Shown here: piece after piece, positions 9,485-17,743 of the stretch | Layout: the number at the start of each line of letters is the position of its first letter | How positions within the stretch are numbered: position 1 is the first letter of the stretch | Source of the DNA: an uncultured Treponema sp. | GTDB lineage: Bacteria > Spirochaetota > Spirochaetia > Treponematales > Treponemataceae | Reading direction: 5' to 3' | DNA: 34,724 bases | Assembly (NCBI GenBank): GCA_946532115.1 | Contig: CAMNBC010000011.1 | Coordinates: 1 to 34,724, forward strand | Notes under the pieces: model-generated | What the model saw: the letters and a program-made list of their open reading frames with translations, nothing else | The model's database searches: none | What the model was told of the DNA's origin: nothing | Program-made: the position numbers and the translations under genes

Positions 9485-11509
9485 ATGAAGTTTATCCGTT
9501 GGAAAGACCTTACAGAAGAACAGAAAAACAGCCGCTTAAAGAAAATATTTTGTGTTCTGGCTGCAATTTTTATTGTAATTCTTATTCTTCTTTTGATGAA
9601 ATGTGAAGGCTGTTCAAGTGAAAGTCGTAAAGCGGGTCGTAATTTTAAAAACGGGCATGCTTATGGAGAGGAACTTTCTGGTTCTGAGCTTTTTGATGAT
9701 GAATATGGCAAGGGTACAGAAGATTATACAGCTTCAGATCAGAATTTTAATTCAGATGAGGAATTAAAAAAACTACAGGAAGAAGAACTCCGTAAAGAAG
9801 AAGCAAGAAAAATTGCAGAAGCAGAAGCAAAAAAAATAGAAGAAGAATCTCGTAAAGCGGAAGAGGCTCGAAAACTAGAAGAATCTCGTAAAGCAGAAGA
9901 GGCTCGTAAAGCGGCAGAAGCTGAAAAGGCCAGAAAAGAAGCAGAACAGTTGAAAAAGGATGAAAAAAAACGAAAAGCCGAAGCTAAAAAGGCTGCCGAA
10001 AGAGCAGAGGAAGAGAAACGACTGAAACAGGAAGCAGATGAAGCTGCTGCTAAATCTCTGGAAGCAGCTCGTCAGAAAGCAGAAGAAGAAAAGCGCCTTA
10101 AAAAAGAAGCAGAAGATGCTGCACAAAAGTCTCTGGAAGCAGCTCGGAAAAAGGCAGAAGAAGAAAAACTTGCTGAAGATAGAAAAAAATCAAAAATTGA
10201 TGAAATATCAAAAAAACTTTCTGAAGCTGTAAATGAAACCGATAAGCAAAAACTGATTGATGAAGGTGTAAAACTGGCAGAAGAACTTATAAAGTCCGGG
10301 GCTGAAACCGATTCTGCTCATTATATAATTGCTCAGGATGCACAAAAGAAAAAAGAATATAAACGCGCATTATCAGAACTTGAAAAAGCAATCAAATTGA
10401 ACGAATCAAATTATCTTTATTATTATGATATGGGTAAGCTTCAGTACCTTCTAAGACGTTATGATGATGCACAAGGTTCTTTTTTACATTCTATTGATTT
10501 GAATAATCAGTTTCCGCCAAGTGTATATAATCTTGGATTAACGTATGTAAAACTTAATGATGAATCAAAGGCTCTGGAGTCGTTTAAACGTTCTGTAAAA
10601 ATCAATCCTGAATATGAAAAAGGCTATATTGAACAGGCCCGTGTTTATAACCGACAGGGAAATCTTGTTGAATGCGTAAAAGCATATGATAATCTTATAA
10701 AATTATTCCCGGATAATACATCTGCTATTATGGAGTTAGGTTCAGTTTACTATCAGTATGGTAAATATGCAGAATCAGAAGCTCAATATAAAAAAGCACT
10801 GGAAAAACTACCAAAAAGTGAAACAAAAACTCTTACTTCATATAATCTGTCTAAGGTTTTATATGATGATGGAAAAATCGAAGAAGCTAACCGTTATGGC
10901 TGGATTGCTTATGATGAAAAGGACTTTTTATTGAATGATTCTCAGCAGGCAAATATCACCTATAACTATGCACTTATTCAGGAAAAAACAGGAAGAAAGG
11001 AAGAAGCTGAAAAACTTTACTTAGAAGCATTAAAGCTTAATCCTTCTCATATAAAATCAAAAATAAATCTTAGTGCACTTTATATGGCTGATGATAATTC
11101 TCAGGTTGAAAAAGCACTTGCCTTACTTTCAGAGGCATATCAGGCAGATAGCAAAGACTTTAGTATTAATAACAATCTTGGTACTGCTTATATGCTGAAG
11201 GAAGATTATGCTTCTGCAGTAAAATTTTATAAAGCTGCCCTTATGATAAAAGAATCTGATGAAGATGCAACCTTAAATCTTGCAAATGCCCAGACAAAAA
11301 ATGGTGAGCTTGCAGATGCAATTGAAAATTTTAAGAAAGTAATTTCAATGAATGCTGAAAATTTAGAAGCCTTTGTTGGTCTTGCAAAGGTTCAGCTGCA
11401 GACTGGCGATGCAGCAGGAGCCTATAAAAATCTGCTTTACGTTCGACAGAAAAATCCATCGTTCCGAAAAGCAGAAGTAGACAGCTTAATTGCTGTAATT
11501 GAAGATTAG
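9485..11509 (+). CDS. TPR protein with TM anchor and TolA-like Ala/Glu/Lys coiled coil
   Basis: Start placed at ATG 9485 (MKFIRWKDL) rather than track start 9452; TM segment, long EARK coiled coil, then many TPRs. Confidence 0.78.
   Translation: MKFIRWKDLTEEQKNSRLKKIFCVLAAIFIVILILLLMKCEGCSSESRKAGRNFKNGHAYGEELSGSELFDDEYGKGTEDYTASDQNFNSDEELKKLQEEELRKEEARKIAEAEAKKIEEESRKAEEARKLEESRKAEEARKAAEAEKARKEAEQLKKDEKKRKAEAKKAAERAEEEKRLKQEADEAAAKSLEAARQKAEEEKRLKKEAEDAAQKSLEAARKKAEEEKLAEDRKKSKIDEISKKLSEAVNETDKQKLIDEGVKLAEELIKSGAETDSAHYIIAQDAQKKKEYKRALSELEKAIKLNESNYLYYYDMGKLQYLLRRYDDAQGSFLHSIDLNNQFPPSVYNLGLTYVKLNDESKALESFKRSVKINPEYEKGYIEQARVYNRQGNLVECVKAYDNLIKLFPDNTSAIMELGSVYYQYGKYAESEAQYKKALEKLPKSETKTLTSYNLSKVLYDDGKIEEANRYGWIAYDEKDFLLNDSQQANITYNYALIQEKTGRKEEAEKLYLEALKLNPSHIKSKINLSALYMADDNSQVEKALALLSEAYQADSKDFSINNNLGTAYMLKEDYASAVKFYKAALMIKESDEDATLNLANAQTKNGELADAIENFKKVISMNAENLEAFVGLAKVQLQTGDAAGAYKNLLYVRQKNPSFRKAEVDSLIAVIED
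10031..10170 (+). repeat. Intragenic 75-nt (25-aa) near-tandem repeat in the coiled coil
   Basis: EADEAAAKSLEAARQKAEEEKRLKK followed by EAEDAAQKSLEAARKKAEEEK; unit starts at 10031 and 10106. Confidence 0.75.
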
Positions 11510-13410
11510 GTTCTTTTTACAAGTTCAAACAGCTTTTCACGACTGATAACTGTATAAATTGGACGGCCGTGAGGGCAGTGAGGATCTTCCAGGGTAAATG
11601 CCTGTTCTACAAGGCGTGCAGCTGTTATATCATCGAGTACATAACCGTCTTTTACAGCAGCTTTGCAGGCTGTCATAGCGGCAATTGAACGGATGATTTC
11701 TTTTGGCTCAACCTGTTTTACAAAAAGTAAAGTTCGAAGATCATATTCTGTGCCGGTCCAGCGTTCCGGAATTGTTTTGATTTCCCACAGACCGTCTGAA
11801 ACATGTTCTGTCTCAAAACCGATTCTTGTAAGTTCATCCTTTAATTTTTCAAGCTGATTATCCTGCGTTTTGGATTCCGTTTTGATTTTATAGGGTATTA
11901 AAAGCTGCTGGCGGCCTGAGTTGCCTTGAGAATTCATAAGCTTATCAAAAAGAATGCGTTCGTGAACTGCATGCTGGTCTATGAGATAGAGGCAGTTATT
12001 TTTTTCTGCAAGCAGGAAAGTTCCGAGGCATGAACCTATAAAGCGGATATTTTTATTCTGTGCCACCGCACCATTTTCCGCCGCCTCCGCACCACCACCC
12101 GCAGCGACAGACAGTGCGCTCTCAGCCAGAGAGCGGGTAGAGCTCTTTGATTCAGGCGACCAGACCGTGTTAGAATGCGAACTTCCGCCGGTTTTTATTC
12201 CAAGGTACTTAGAACGAAAATCAGAGAGGTTTGCCGCCTTTGTTTCAGAAGCCTTATACGAAATGTGTTTTTCATACAGAGAGTCAGGTACAGAAGCTTC
12301 ATTGCCTGCCGAAGTTTTTTCGTACAACGAGTTCGCACCACTATCCGGCACCTGAAAATCAAATTCCTGTGCGCGTTCCTCGTCAGCAGGTTTGTCTTCC
12401 GTAAAATTAGAATAAGTGTACTGATGGAAAAAAGTGCGGATTGTGCTGCTCAAACCATGGTGAAGTGCAGAAATATCAGAAAAACGGGCTTCGCGCTTTG
12501 CCGGGTGAATGTTAAAATCTATGAGATCTGGGCGAACCTGTGCAAAAACGGCCGCCACAGGGTAAGTCCCGTTCGGGAAAAAGCCTTGTGCTCCATATTC
12601 TACGGCCTGAACCAGAGAATACTCCTGAATTCGGCGGCCGTTTGCGTAAATGTAAATGTCTTTTTTATTTGTACGGGAAACTGCCGGCTCCCCAATTACA
12701 ACGGTAAATGACCATTCCGGATTTGTCCCGCCGGAAGATTGTCCGAACTCGTAAAATAAATCTGCACCTTCGCTATAATTATTTGCTGAAACAAAACGGT
12801 CTTTTATTGACTGGCCGGCCGGTAAATCTAGTTTTGTCTCCCCGTCAGATACAAAGCGGAACGCAATATCCGGGCGTGCCAGTGCTTTTTCAATAAAAGT
12901 GTTGCGGCACATAATGCCTTCTGTTGCCGGGCGTTTTAAGAACTGGCGACGGGCAGGAAAGTTTTCAAAAAGTCCTTCTGACTGAACGATTGTGCCTTTT
13001 AGTGGAGCGGCTGCTTCAATAATGTGGTCTTCTGTAATTGAAGCGCGCATTTTGTAGCCGCCGCTTTGAATTGAAAGCCGGGCAACAGCTGCAATTGAAG
13101 CCAGTGCTTCACCGCGGAAACCTAAAGTCGAAAGGTTCATTAAATCTACTTCGGATTCAATCTTGCTTGTTGCATGAGGGCGGGCACAATTTTCGAGGTC
13201 TTCGCGGGTCATACCCGAACCATTGTCTATAATGCGGATTTTTTCAATTCCGCCGCCGCTGATTTCTACAGTAATGCTTGTTGATCCCGCATCAATTGCG
13301 TTGTCCATAAGCTCACGGATAATTGCATTCGGTCGGTCAATAACTTCTCCGGCGGCAATTTTTCTTGCCACTTCAGGATTCAGTGTTCGTACAGGATGTT
13401 TTTCGCTCAT
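11506..13410 (-). CDS. mutL: DNA mismatch repair protein MutL
   Basis: GHKL motifs (ELMDNAIDAGST, IRIIDNGSGM, TLGFRGEALASIA), C-terminal DQHAVHERILFD and CPHGRPIYT. Confidence 0.97.
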   Translation of the reverse strand: MSEKHPVRTLNPEVARKIAAGEVIDRPNAIIRELMDNAIDAGSTSITVEISGGGIEKIRIIDNGSGMTREDLENCARPHATSKIESEVDLMNLSTLGFRGEALASIAAVARLSIQSGGYKMRASITEDHIIEAAAPLKGTIVQSEGLFENFPARRQFLKRPATEGIMCRNTFIEKALARPDIAFRFVSDGETKLDLPAGQSIKDRFVSANNYSEGADLFYEFGQSSGGTNPEWSFTVVIGEPAVSRTNKKDIYIYANGRRIQEYSLVQAVEYGAQGFFPNGTYPVAAVFAQVRPDLIDFNIHPAKREARFSDISALHHGLSSTIRTFFHQYTYSNFTEDKPADEERAQEFDFQVPDSGANSLYEKTSAGNEASVPDSLYEKHISYKASETKAANLSDFRSKYLGIKTGGSSHSNTVWSPESKSSTRSLAESALSVAAGGGAEAAENGAVAQNKNIRFIGSCLGTFLLAEKNNCLYLIDQHAVHERILFDKLMNSQGNSGRQQLLIPYKIKTESKTQDNQLEKLKDELTRIGFETEHVSDGLWEIKTIPERWTGTEYDLRTLLFVKQVEPKEIIRSIAAMTACKAAVKDGYVLDDITAARLVEQAFTLEDPHCPHGRPIYTVISREKLFELVKRT

Positions 13411-13664
13411 TTGCGGGTTCCGTTTACTTCGCCGTCATCGCTGAAAAGGTCTAACTGCGGCGGATTATCTTTTGACATTGGAGTTGGCTCATTCATAAGA
13501 ATCTGGATTTTTCCTTCGATTTCGTCGAGCTGTTTTTCCATGCCCGATGCGAGCTTGATTCCTTCTTCAAAATCTTTGAGCGCATCTTCGAGTGAGATAT
13601 CGCTGCGTTTTATGTCGGTTGTAAGCTGTTCAAATTTTGCCAGATTTTGTTCAAATGTATTCAT
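13407..13664 (-). CDS. xseB: Exodeoxyribonuclease VII small subunit
   Basis: 85 aa, FEQNLAKFEQLTTDIKRSDISLEDALKDFEEGIKL signature; good Shine-Dalgarno (AGGAGG); ATGA overlap with mutL. Confidence 0.93.
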   Translation of the reverse strand: MNTFEQNLAKFEQLTTDIKRSDISLEDALKDFEEGIKLASGMEKQLDEIEGKIQILMNEPTPMSKDNPPQLDLFSDDGEVNGTRK

Positions 13665-13702
13665 AGCGGGTTTATCCTCCTTAAAACCCGATAAACGGAC
13701 AT

Positions 13703-13732
13703 GTCAAGGCTTTAAGCGAAGCGTGCCTTGAC
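13703..13732. repeat. Short hairpin in the xseA-xseB intergenic region
   Basis: GTCAAGGC (13703-13710) / GCCTTGAC (13725-13732). Confidence 0.6.
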
Positions 13733-13770
13733 GTGGACGTATATCACGATATTTGTATTGAATTATGAAT

Positions 13771-13852
13771 GATTTTCAGCGGATAGGCTCCGATACGAAA
13801 AAACATCATCTTCGCCTCGTTTTTTCGTATCGGGTTCTAGCAGCTGAAAATC
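13771..13852. repeat. Long nested inverted repeat
   Basis: Outer 10-bp arms GATTTTCAGC (13771-13780)/GCTGAAAATC (13843-13852); inner perfect 14-bp arms CGATACGAAAAAAC (13791-13804)/GTTTTTTCGTATCG (13819-13832); 14-nt loop. Confidence 0.9.
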
Positions 13853-13879
13853 AGTCATGGCTTTATTTATCAGCAGAAA

Positions 13880-15091
13880 TCATTCAATTTGAATAACATC
13901 TGCCGTAATCTTTCCATGTGCCGGTGTGATAACCAGCTTGTCGCCGGCCTTTAATGCAGCGGCGTCTCGTACAATTTTTCCGTCCGCATCTTTTACCATC
14001 GAATATCCGCGGTCAAAAATTGTCTGCGGACTTGCGTTTTCGAGAATGGTCTTATTTTGTGCAAGCCGCACGCGAAGGTCGCGGATTTTATCCTGTAAGT
14101 TTTGTGGTAAGGCTTCGCGGGCGGCTGCAAAACGGTTGAGCAGCGGCTGCTGGATGTTTCTAAAGCGCACTTCAAGACTTTCGGGGTTAAAGGCACGGAC
14201 CATAAGCCGGGTCTTTTCGGTGCGTTGTTTTATTATATTGTAAAAATTGTCTTTATAGGCGGCGAGGTTTTGCTGGATGTCGGCCAGCAGCGGCACTGCC
14301 ATTTCTGCTGCGGCGGAAGGGGTTGGGGCGCGGCGGTCTGCGGCATAATCGCAGATGGCCCAGTCAATTTCGTGGCCAACAGCACTGATTGTCGGAATTT
14401 TTGATGAAGCCACGGCTCTTACAACGCTTTCTTCACTAAATGGAAGTAAATCTTCAAGAGAACCGCCTCCACGGCCTACAATCAGAACATCGCAAAGTTC
14501 ATAAAAATTTGCAATTTCAATCATTTTGCAGATTGTCTGTGCGGCGCCTTCTCCCTGTACAATTGCAGGAAGAACTATAATATTCATTCCGGGATTTCGC
14601 CTTTTTGTAACATTCAGAATATCGCGGATTGCAGCTCCTGTAGGACTTGTTACAACTCCAATTGTCTTTGGCATTGCGGGAAGCGGCTTCTTTCGTGACT
14701 CATCAAAAAGTCCTTCTGCGGCAAGTTTTCTTTTTCGCTCTTCAAGCATTTGAAGAATATTACCGGCTCCTGCAATTTCCATTGTATTAACTATTATCTG
14801 ATAATTTCCCTGGGGTGCATAAACTGAAAGGCTTCCGGTACAGCGAACCTTGTCTCCGTCTTTCGGACGAAAGTTCAGTTTCATTGCAGCTCCACGGAAA
14901 ATCACCGCCTTAATCTGAGCCGCATTATCTTTTAACGTAAAATAAATATGTCCGGCAGCACTTGGCCGCCAGTTGGAAATTTCACCTTCTATTGTTATTG
15001 TGCGGAATGAGGTTTCTAAAATTTCTTTGATTAAATCTGTAATCTGCGAAACGCTGAAAACTATATTTTGTGGTAATCCCGGTGCGTTCAT
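13880..15091 (-). CDS. xseA: Exodeoxyribonuclease VII large subunit
   Basis: OB-fold ITIEGEISNWRPSAAGHIYFTLKD, VVTSPTGAAIRDIL, VGRGGGSLEDLLPFSEE, PTPSAAAEMAVP. Start placed at MNAPGLPQ (15091) after a GGGAG ribosome-binding site. Confidence 0.96.
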   Translation of the reverse strand: MNAPGLPQNIVFSVSQITDLIKEILETSFRTITIEGEISNWRPSAAGHIYFTLKDNAAQIKAVIFRGAAMKLNFRPKDGDKVRCTGSLSVYAPQGNYQIIVNTMEIAGAGNILQMLEERKRKLAAEGLFDESRKKPLPAMPKTIGVVTSPTGAAIRDILNVTKRRNPGMNIIVLPAIVQGEGAAQTICKMIEIANFYELCDVLIVGRGGGSLEDLLPFSEESVVRAVASSKIPTISAVGHEIDWAICDYAADRRAPTPSAAAEMAVPLLADIQQNLAAYKDNFYNIIKQRTEKTRLMVRAFNPESLEVRFRNIQQPLLNRFAAAREALPQNLQDKIRDLRVRLAQNKTILENASPQTIFDRGYSMVKDADGKIVRDAAALKAGDKLVITPAHGKITADVIQIE

Positions 15092-15130
15092 TTTCTCCCA
15101 ACCCCTGTCGTCACGAAACAGCATTCAACT

Positions 15131-15160
15131 CGTCATTGCGAGAGTAGCAAAGCAATCCAT
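15131..15160. repeat. Dispersed palindromic repeat copy (GGATTGC...GCAATGACG family)
   Basis: CGTCATTGCGAGAGTAGCAAAGCAATCCA; reverse complement aligns with the copy at 26141-26203. Confidence 0.6.
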
Positions 15161-15207
15161 TTTTTGACAATTTCAACTTACCTTATTTTATTAACTTATT
15201 CAATGAA

Positions 15208-16797
15208 ATGCCGATAAAGAAAGTGATGAAAACCATAGTAATTTTTTATGATAACGACTCCTCATACCAGAACGAAAAGGTATTTGACGGAAAATCAGCT
15301 GTAGAACTTTCTTCGCAGTGGGCTGCCGGGCTTGGTTTAGAAGCTTTTACTCTGAAATCAGCTACTCTTACTGAACTTTTATCAGATATGAAAAAGCTTT
15401 GTACAGAAAGGCAGGCAGAAACAGTTCTTTTTTCTTATATAGATCTTCCGTATCTTAATAAATCAGTTTCAAAAAAAATATTGGATTCTCATATAGAGTA
15501 TAAATCAGAATATACTTTTGCAGATGGTTATCCTTATGGTTTTACTCCCGAAGCTCTTAATTCCGGTACAATCGGGATTCTTGCTGAGCTTGCAAATACA
15601 ACCCAAAAAGTTCTTGGAGATGCATCCGTTACAAGGGACGGAATTTATAATCTTATTAAAACAGATATCAATTCCTTTGATGTAGAAACTATAATTGCAG
15701 ATTCCGACTGGAGACTTTTGCGACTGGCATTCCACTGTGGTAAAAAAGATAATTTTATGCAAAGCAAAGCCCTTTTTGAACAGGCTTCAAAAGCTGGAAT
15801 TGAAACAGGTGAAGCCGCTGATGCAGAAAAGCTTTCAGAACTTGCTTCAAAAAATCCAGAATGCCTTAAAACTGTTCCTGGCTTTTATAATCTTCAGATT
15901 TCAGATACTGTTTCATCAAATGCTGTTTATCTTCCATACTGCACAGCGTATGAAGGAAAATATAAAATTACTCCAATTGCAGATAAGACAAAAGAAAAAC
16001 TTCCCTATATGGATTTTGAAAATTGCTGTAAACTTATCGACCAGATTGCAGAGTTCAGTGAGTCTGCAGTAATCAGTTTATCTGCATGGGGAGAACCATT
16101 AAGTCATCCTCGTTTTATTGATATTGTTGAAAAGATTCTTTCATATCAAGGACTTTCGGTGTTCTTTGAAACAGATGGCCTTTTAGTAACAGAAGAACTT
16201 TGCACAAAGCTTGCAGCCATAGAAAACGCCGCCTTGCCTCGTACAAACGGCTGGCAGAAGCTTATGATTGCAGTTACTCTTGATGCTGCATCAGATGCAA
16301 CTTATAAAGTAATTCACAAAAACTGCCCGGAAAATGCTTTTCAGCAGGCTTTTTCTGCAACAAGTCTTCTTTCTTCTGCACTTCCTGGTTGTGTGTATCC
16401 ACAGTTTGTTCGTATGAACGAAAATGAAGCTGAACTCGAGACTTTCTTCCGTTACTGGAATGAAAAAACAAATCCTTCTGGTGGAAATCTTATAATTCAA
16501 AAATACAATGATTTTGCAGGCCTTTTACCTCAGTGTAAACCGGCAGATCTTTCTCCACTTGAACGAGACCCATGCTGGCATCTCAGACGTGATATGACTA
16601 TTCTTTCAAATGGAGATGTTCCATTCTGTCATTCATGTGTTTTGGGAAATCCTTGTGGAGATGTTTTGGGAAATGTATTTACAGAAACTCTTGAAACAAT
16701 CTGGCACAAAACAGATGAGCTTTTGCTTAATCATATAAATAAAAACTATTGCGGAAAATGTGAGAAATGCGATGAATGGTATACCTTTAACTTTTAG
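15208..16797 (+). CDS. Spirochete SPASM-domain protein (spiro-SPASM-like) with nucleotidyltransferase-like N-terminus and degenerate radical-SAM region
   Basis: C-terminal CWHLRRDMTILSNGDVPFCHSCVLGNPCGDVLGNVF...NYCGKCEKC; central ISLSAWGEPLSHPRFIDIV; N-terminal FSYIDLPYLN...FADGYPYGF. Alternative ATG at 15226. Confidence 0.7.
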   Translation: MPIKKVMKTIVIFYDNDSSYQNEKVFDGKSAVELSSQWAAGLGLEAFTLKSATLTELLSDMKKLCTERQAETVLFSYIDLPYLNKSVSKKILDSHIEYKSEYTFADGYPYGFTPEALNSGTIGILAELANTTQKVLGDASVTRDGIYNLIKTDINSFDVETIIADSDWRLLRLAFHCGKKDNFMQSKALFEQASKAGIETGEAADAEKLSELASKNPECLKTVPGFYNLQISDTVSSNAVYLPYCTAYEGKYKITPIADKTKEKLPYMDFENCCKLIDQIAEFSESAVISLSAWGEPLSHPRFIDIVEKILSYQGLSVFFETDGLLVTEELCTKLAAIENAALPRTNGWQKLMIAVTLDAASDATYKVIHKNCPENAFQQAFSATSLLSSALPGCVYPQFVRMNENEAELETFFRYWNEKTNPSGGNLIIQKYNDFAGLLPQCKPADLSPLERDPCWHLRRDMTILSNGDVPFCHSCVLGNPCGDVLGNVFTETLETIWHKTDELLLNHINKNYCGKCEKCDEWYTFNF

Positions 16798-17743
16798 CGA
16801 GCATCAGATAAACAGAACAATTATCGGCGGGCCAAAAACTATAGACCCAAATGCTTTGAATATTTCTGTAATTCTTCTCAATAGTAGCGGAAGCCATTTT
16901 AAGCTGCACGTATTCGAAAACCTTTTGCAGTGCAATTTCCAGACAATAGTTTCTGTAGAACATGATTCAAGCAATTTTACAGACGATGTTTCAAGACGTT
17001 TTCCGATGATAAAATTTCTTGTACCTCTTGAAAAAACAACAGATGGTGATTTGATAAATCTGGCAATGAGCGAAGTAGATACAGATTATGTTTTAGTACT
17101 TCGGGATAGTCTGAATATACCTTCCAATTTTATACCGCCGCATCTTGCAGAACGTCTTACAGCAGATTCAACCTATTGTATAGTTCCGCGTCTTTTTGAT
17201 AATCAGAAAAATGCACTTCCTTGCGCCTTCAGCCCAAGCGCAGAACGGACTCATTTTGTAATAGACTCTTCAGCAGAAATTAACAATGGAAAGAAAACTC
17301 TTTTTCCTTTTGATTACATCGCTTTATATAATAGAAAAAAGTTTATAGAACTTGGAGGCTTTGACTGGACAATTACTTCGCCATACTGGCAGAACCTTGA
17401 TCTTGCTCTACGGTCATGGCTGTGGGGTGAACAGACAGTGCTTACCTCACTTATGCAGTTTTCTTATATAGATGAACCGCCTGTAAACGATACTACATTT
17501 AATCTGGATTATCTCCGCTATTATCTCAAAAATGAGCTTCCAAAAATCAAACTGGAGCAGGGGTATATTAGAAAGTCCTCTTTTTTAGTATTTCTTGGAC
17601 GCTCTTCCTGTGGTTTTTTAGAAGCCAGAAGACAGTTTAATGCTGCCAGATTGTGGGTTTCAAAAAATAAATACCGCTATAAGCAGGATTTACAGGAGCT
17701 GGTTCAGAACTGGAGTCTAAATGATGATGATAAAGACAAATAG
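16760..17743 (+). CDS. Glycosyltransferase-like protein (GT-A type)
   Basis: ISVILLNSSGSHFKLHVFENLLQCNFQTIVSVEHDS, DTDYVLVLRDSLNIP, ALYNRKKFIELGGFDWTITSPYWQNLDLALRSWLWG; overlaps the end of the upstream CDS. Confidence 0.65.
   Translation: MRNAMNGIPLTFSEHQINRTIIGGPKTIDPNALNISVILLNSSGSHFKLHVFENLLQCNFQTIVSVEHDSSNFTDDVSRRFPMIKFLVPLEKTTDGDLINLAMSEVDTDYVLVLRDSLNIPSNFIPPHLAERLTADSTYCIVPRLFDNQKNALPCAFSPSAERTHFVIDSSAEINNGKKTLFPFDYIALYNRKKFIELGGFDWTITSPYWQNLDLALRSWLWGEQTVLTSLMQFSYIDEPPVNDTTFNLDYLRYYLKNELPKIKLEQGYIRKSSFLVFLGRSSCGFLEARRQFNAARLWVSKNKYRYKQDLQELVQNWSLNDDDKDK

Noticed and set aside
9875-10126. Phe/Cys/Ser-rich minus-strand ORF
   Set aside because: Reverse reading of the low-complexity Glu/Lys/Ala coiled coil
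12175-12711. 178-aa plus-strand ORF
   Set aside because: Antisense to mutL with no coding signature; a shadow of a GC-richer linker region
13703-13852. CRISPR-like or attachment-site array
   Set aside because: Only nested inverted repeats; no regularly spaced direct repeats and no cas or integrase genes in the window
15092-15124. Upstream start for xseA (MLFRDDRGWEK)
   Set aside because: Internal ATG at 15091 has a GGGAG ribosome-binding site and gives the conserved N-terminus
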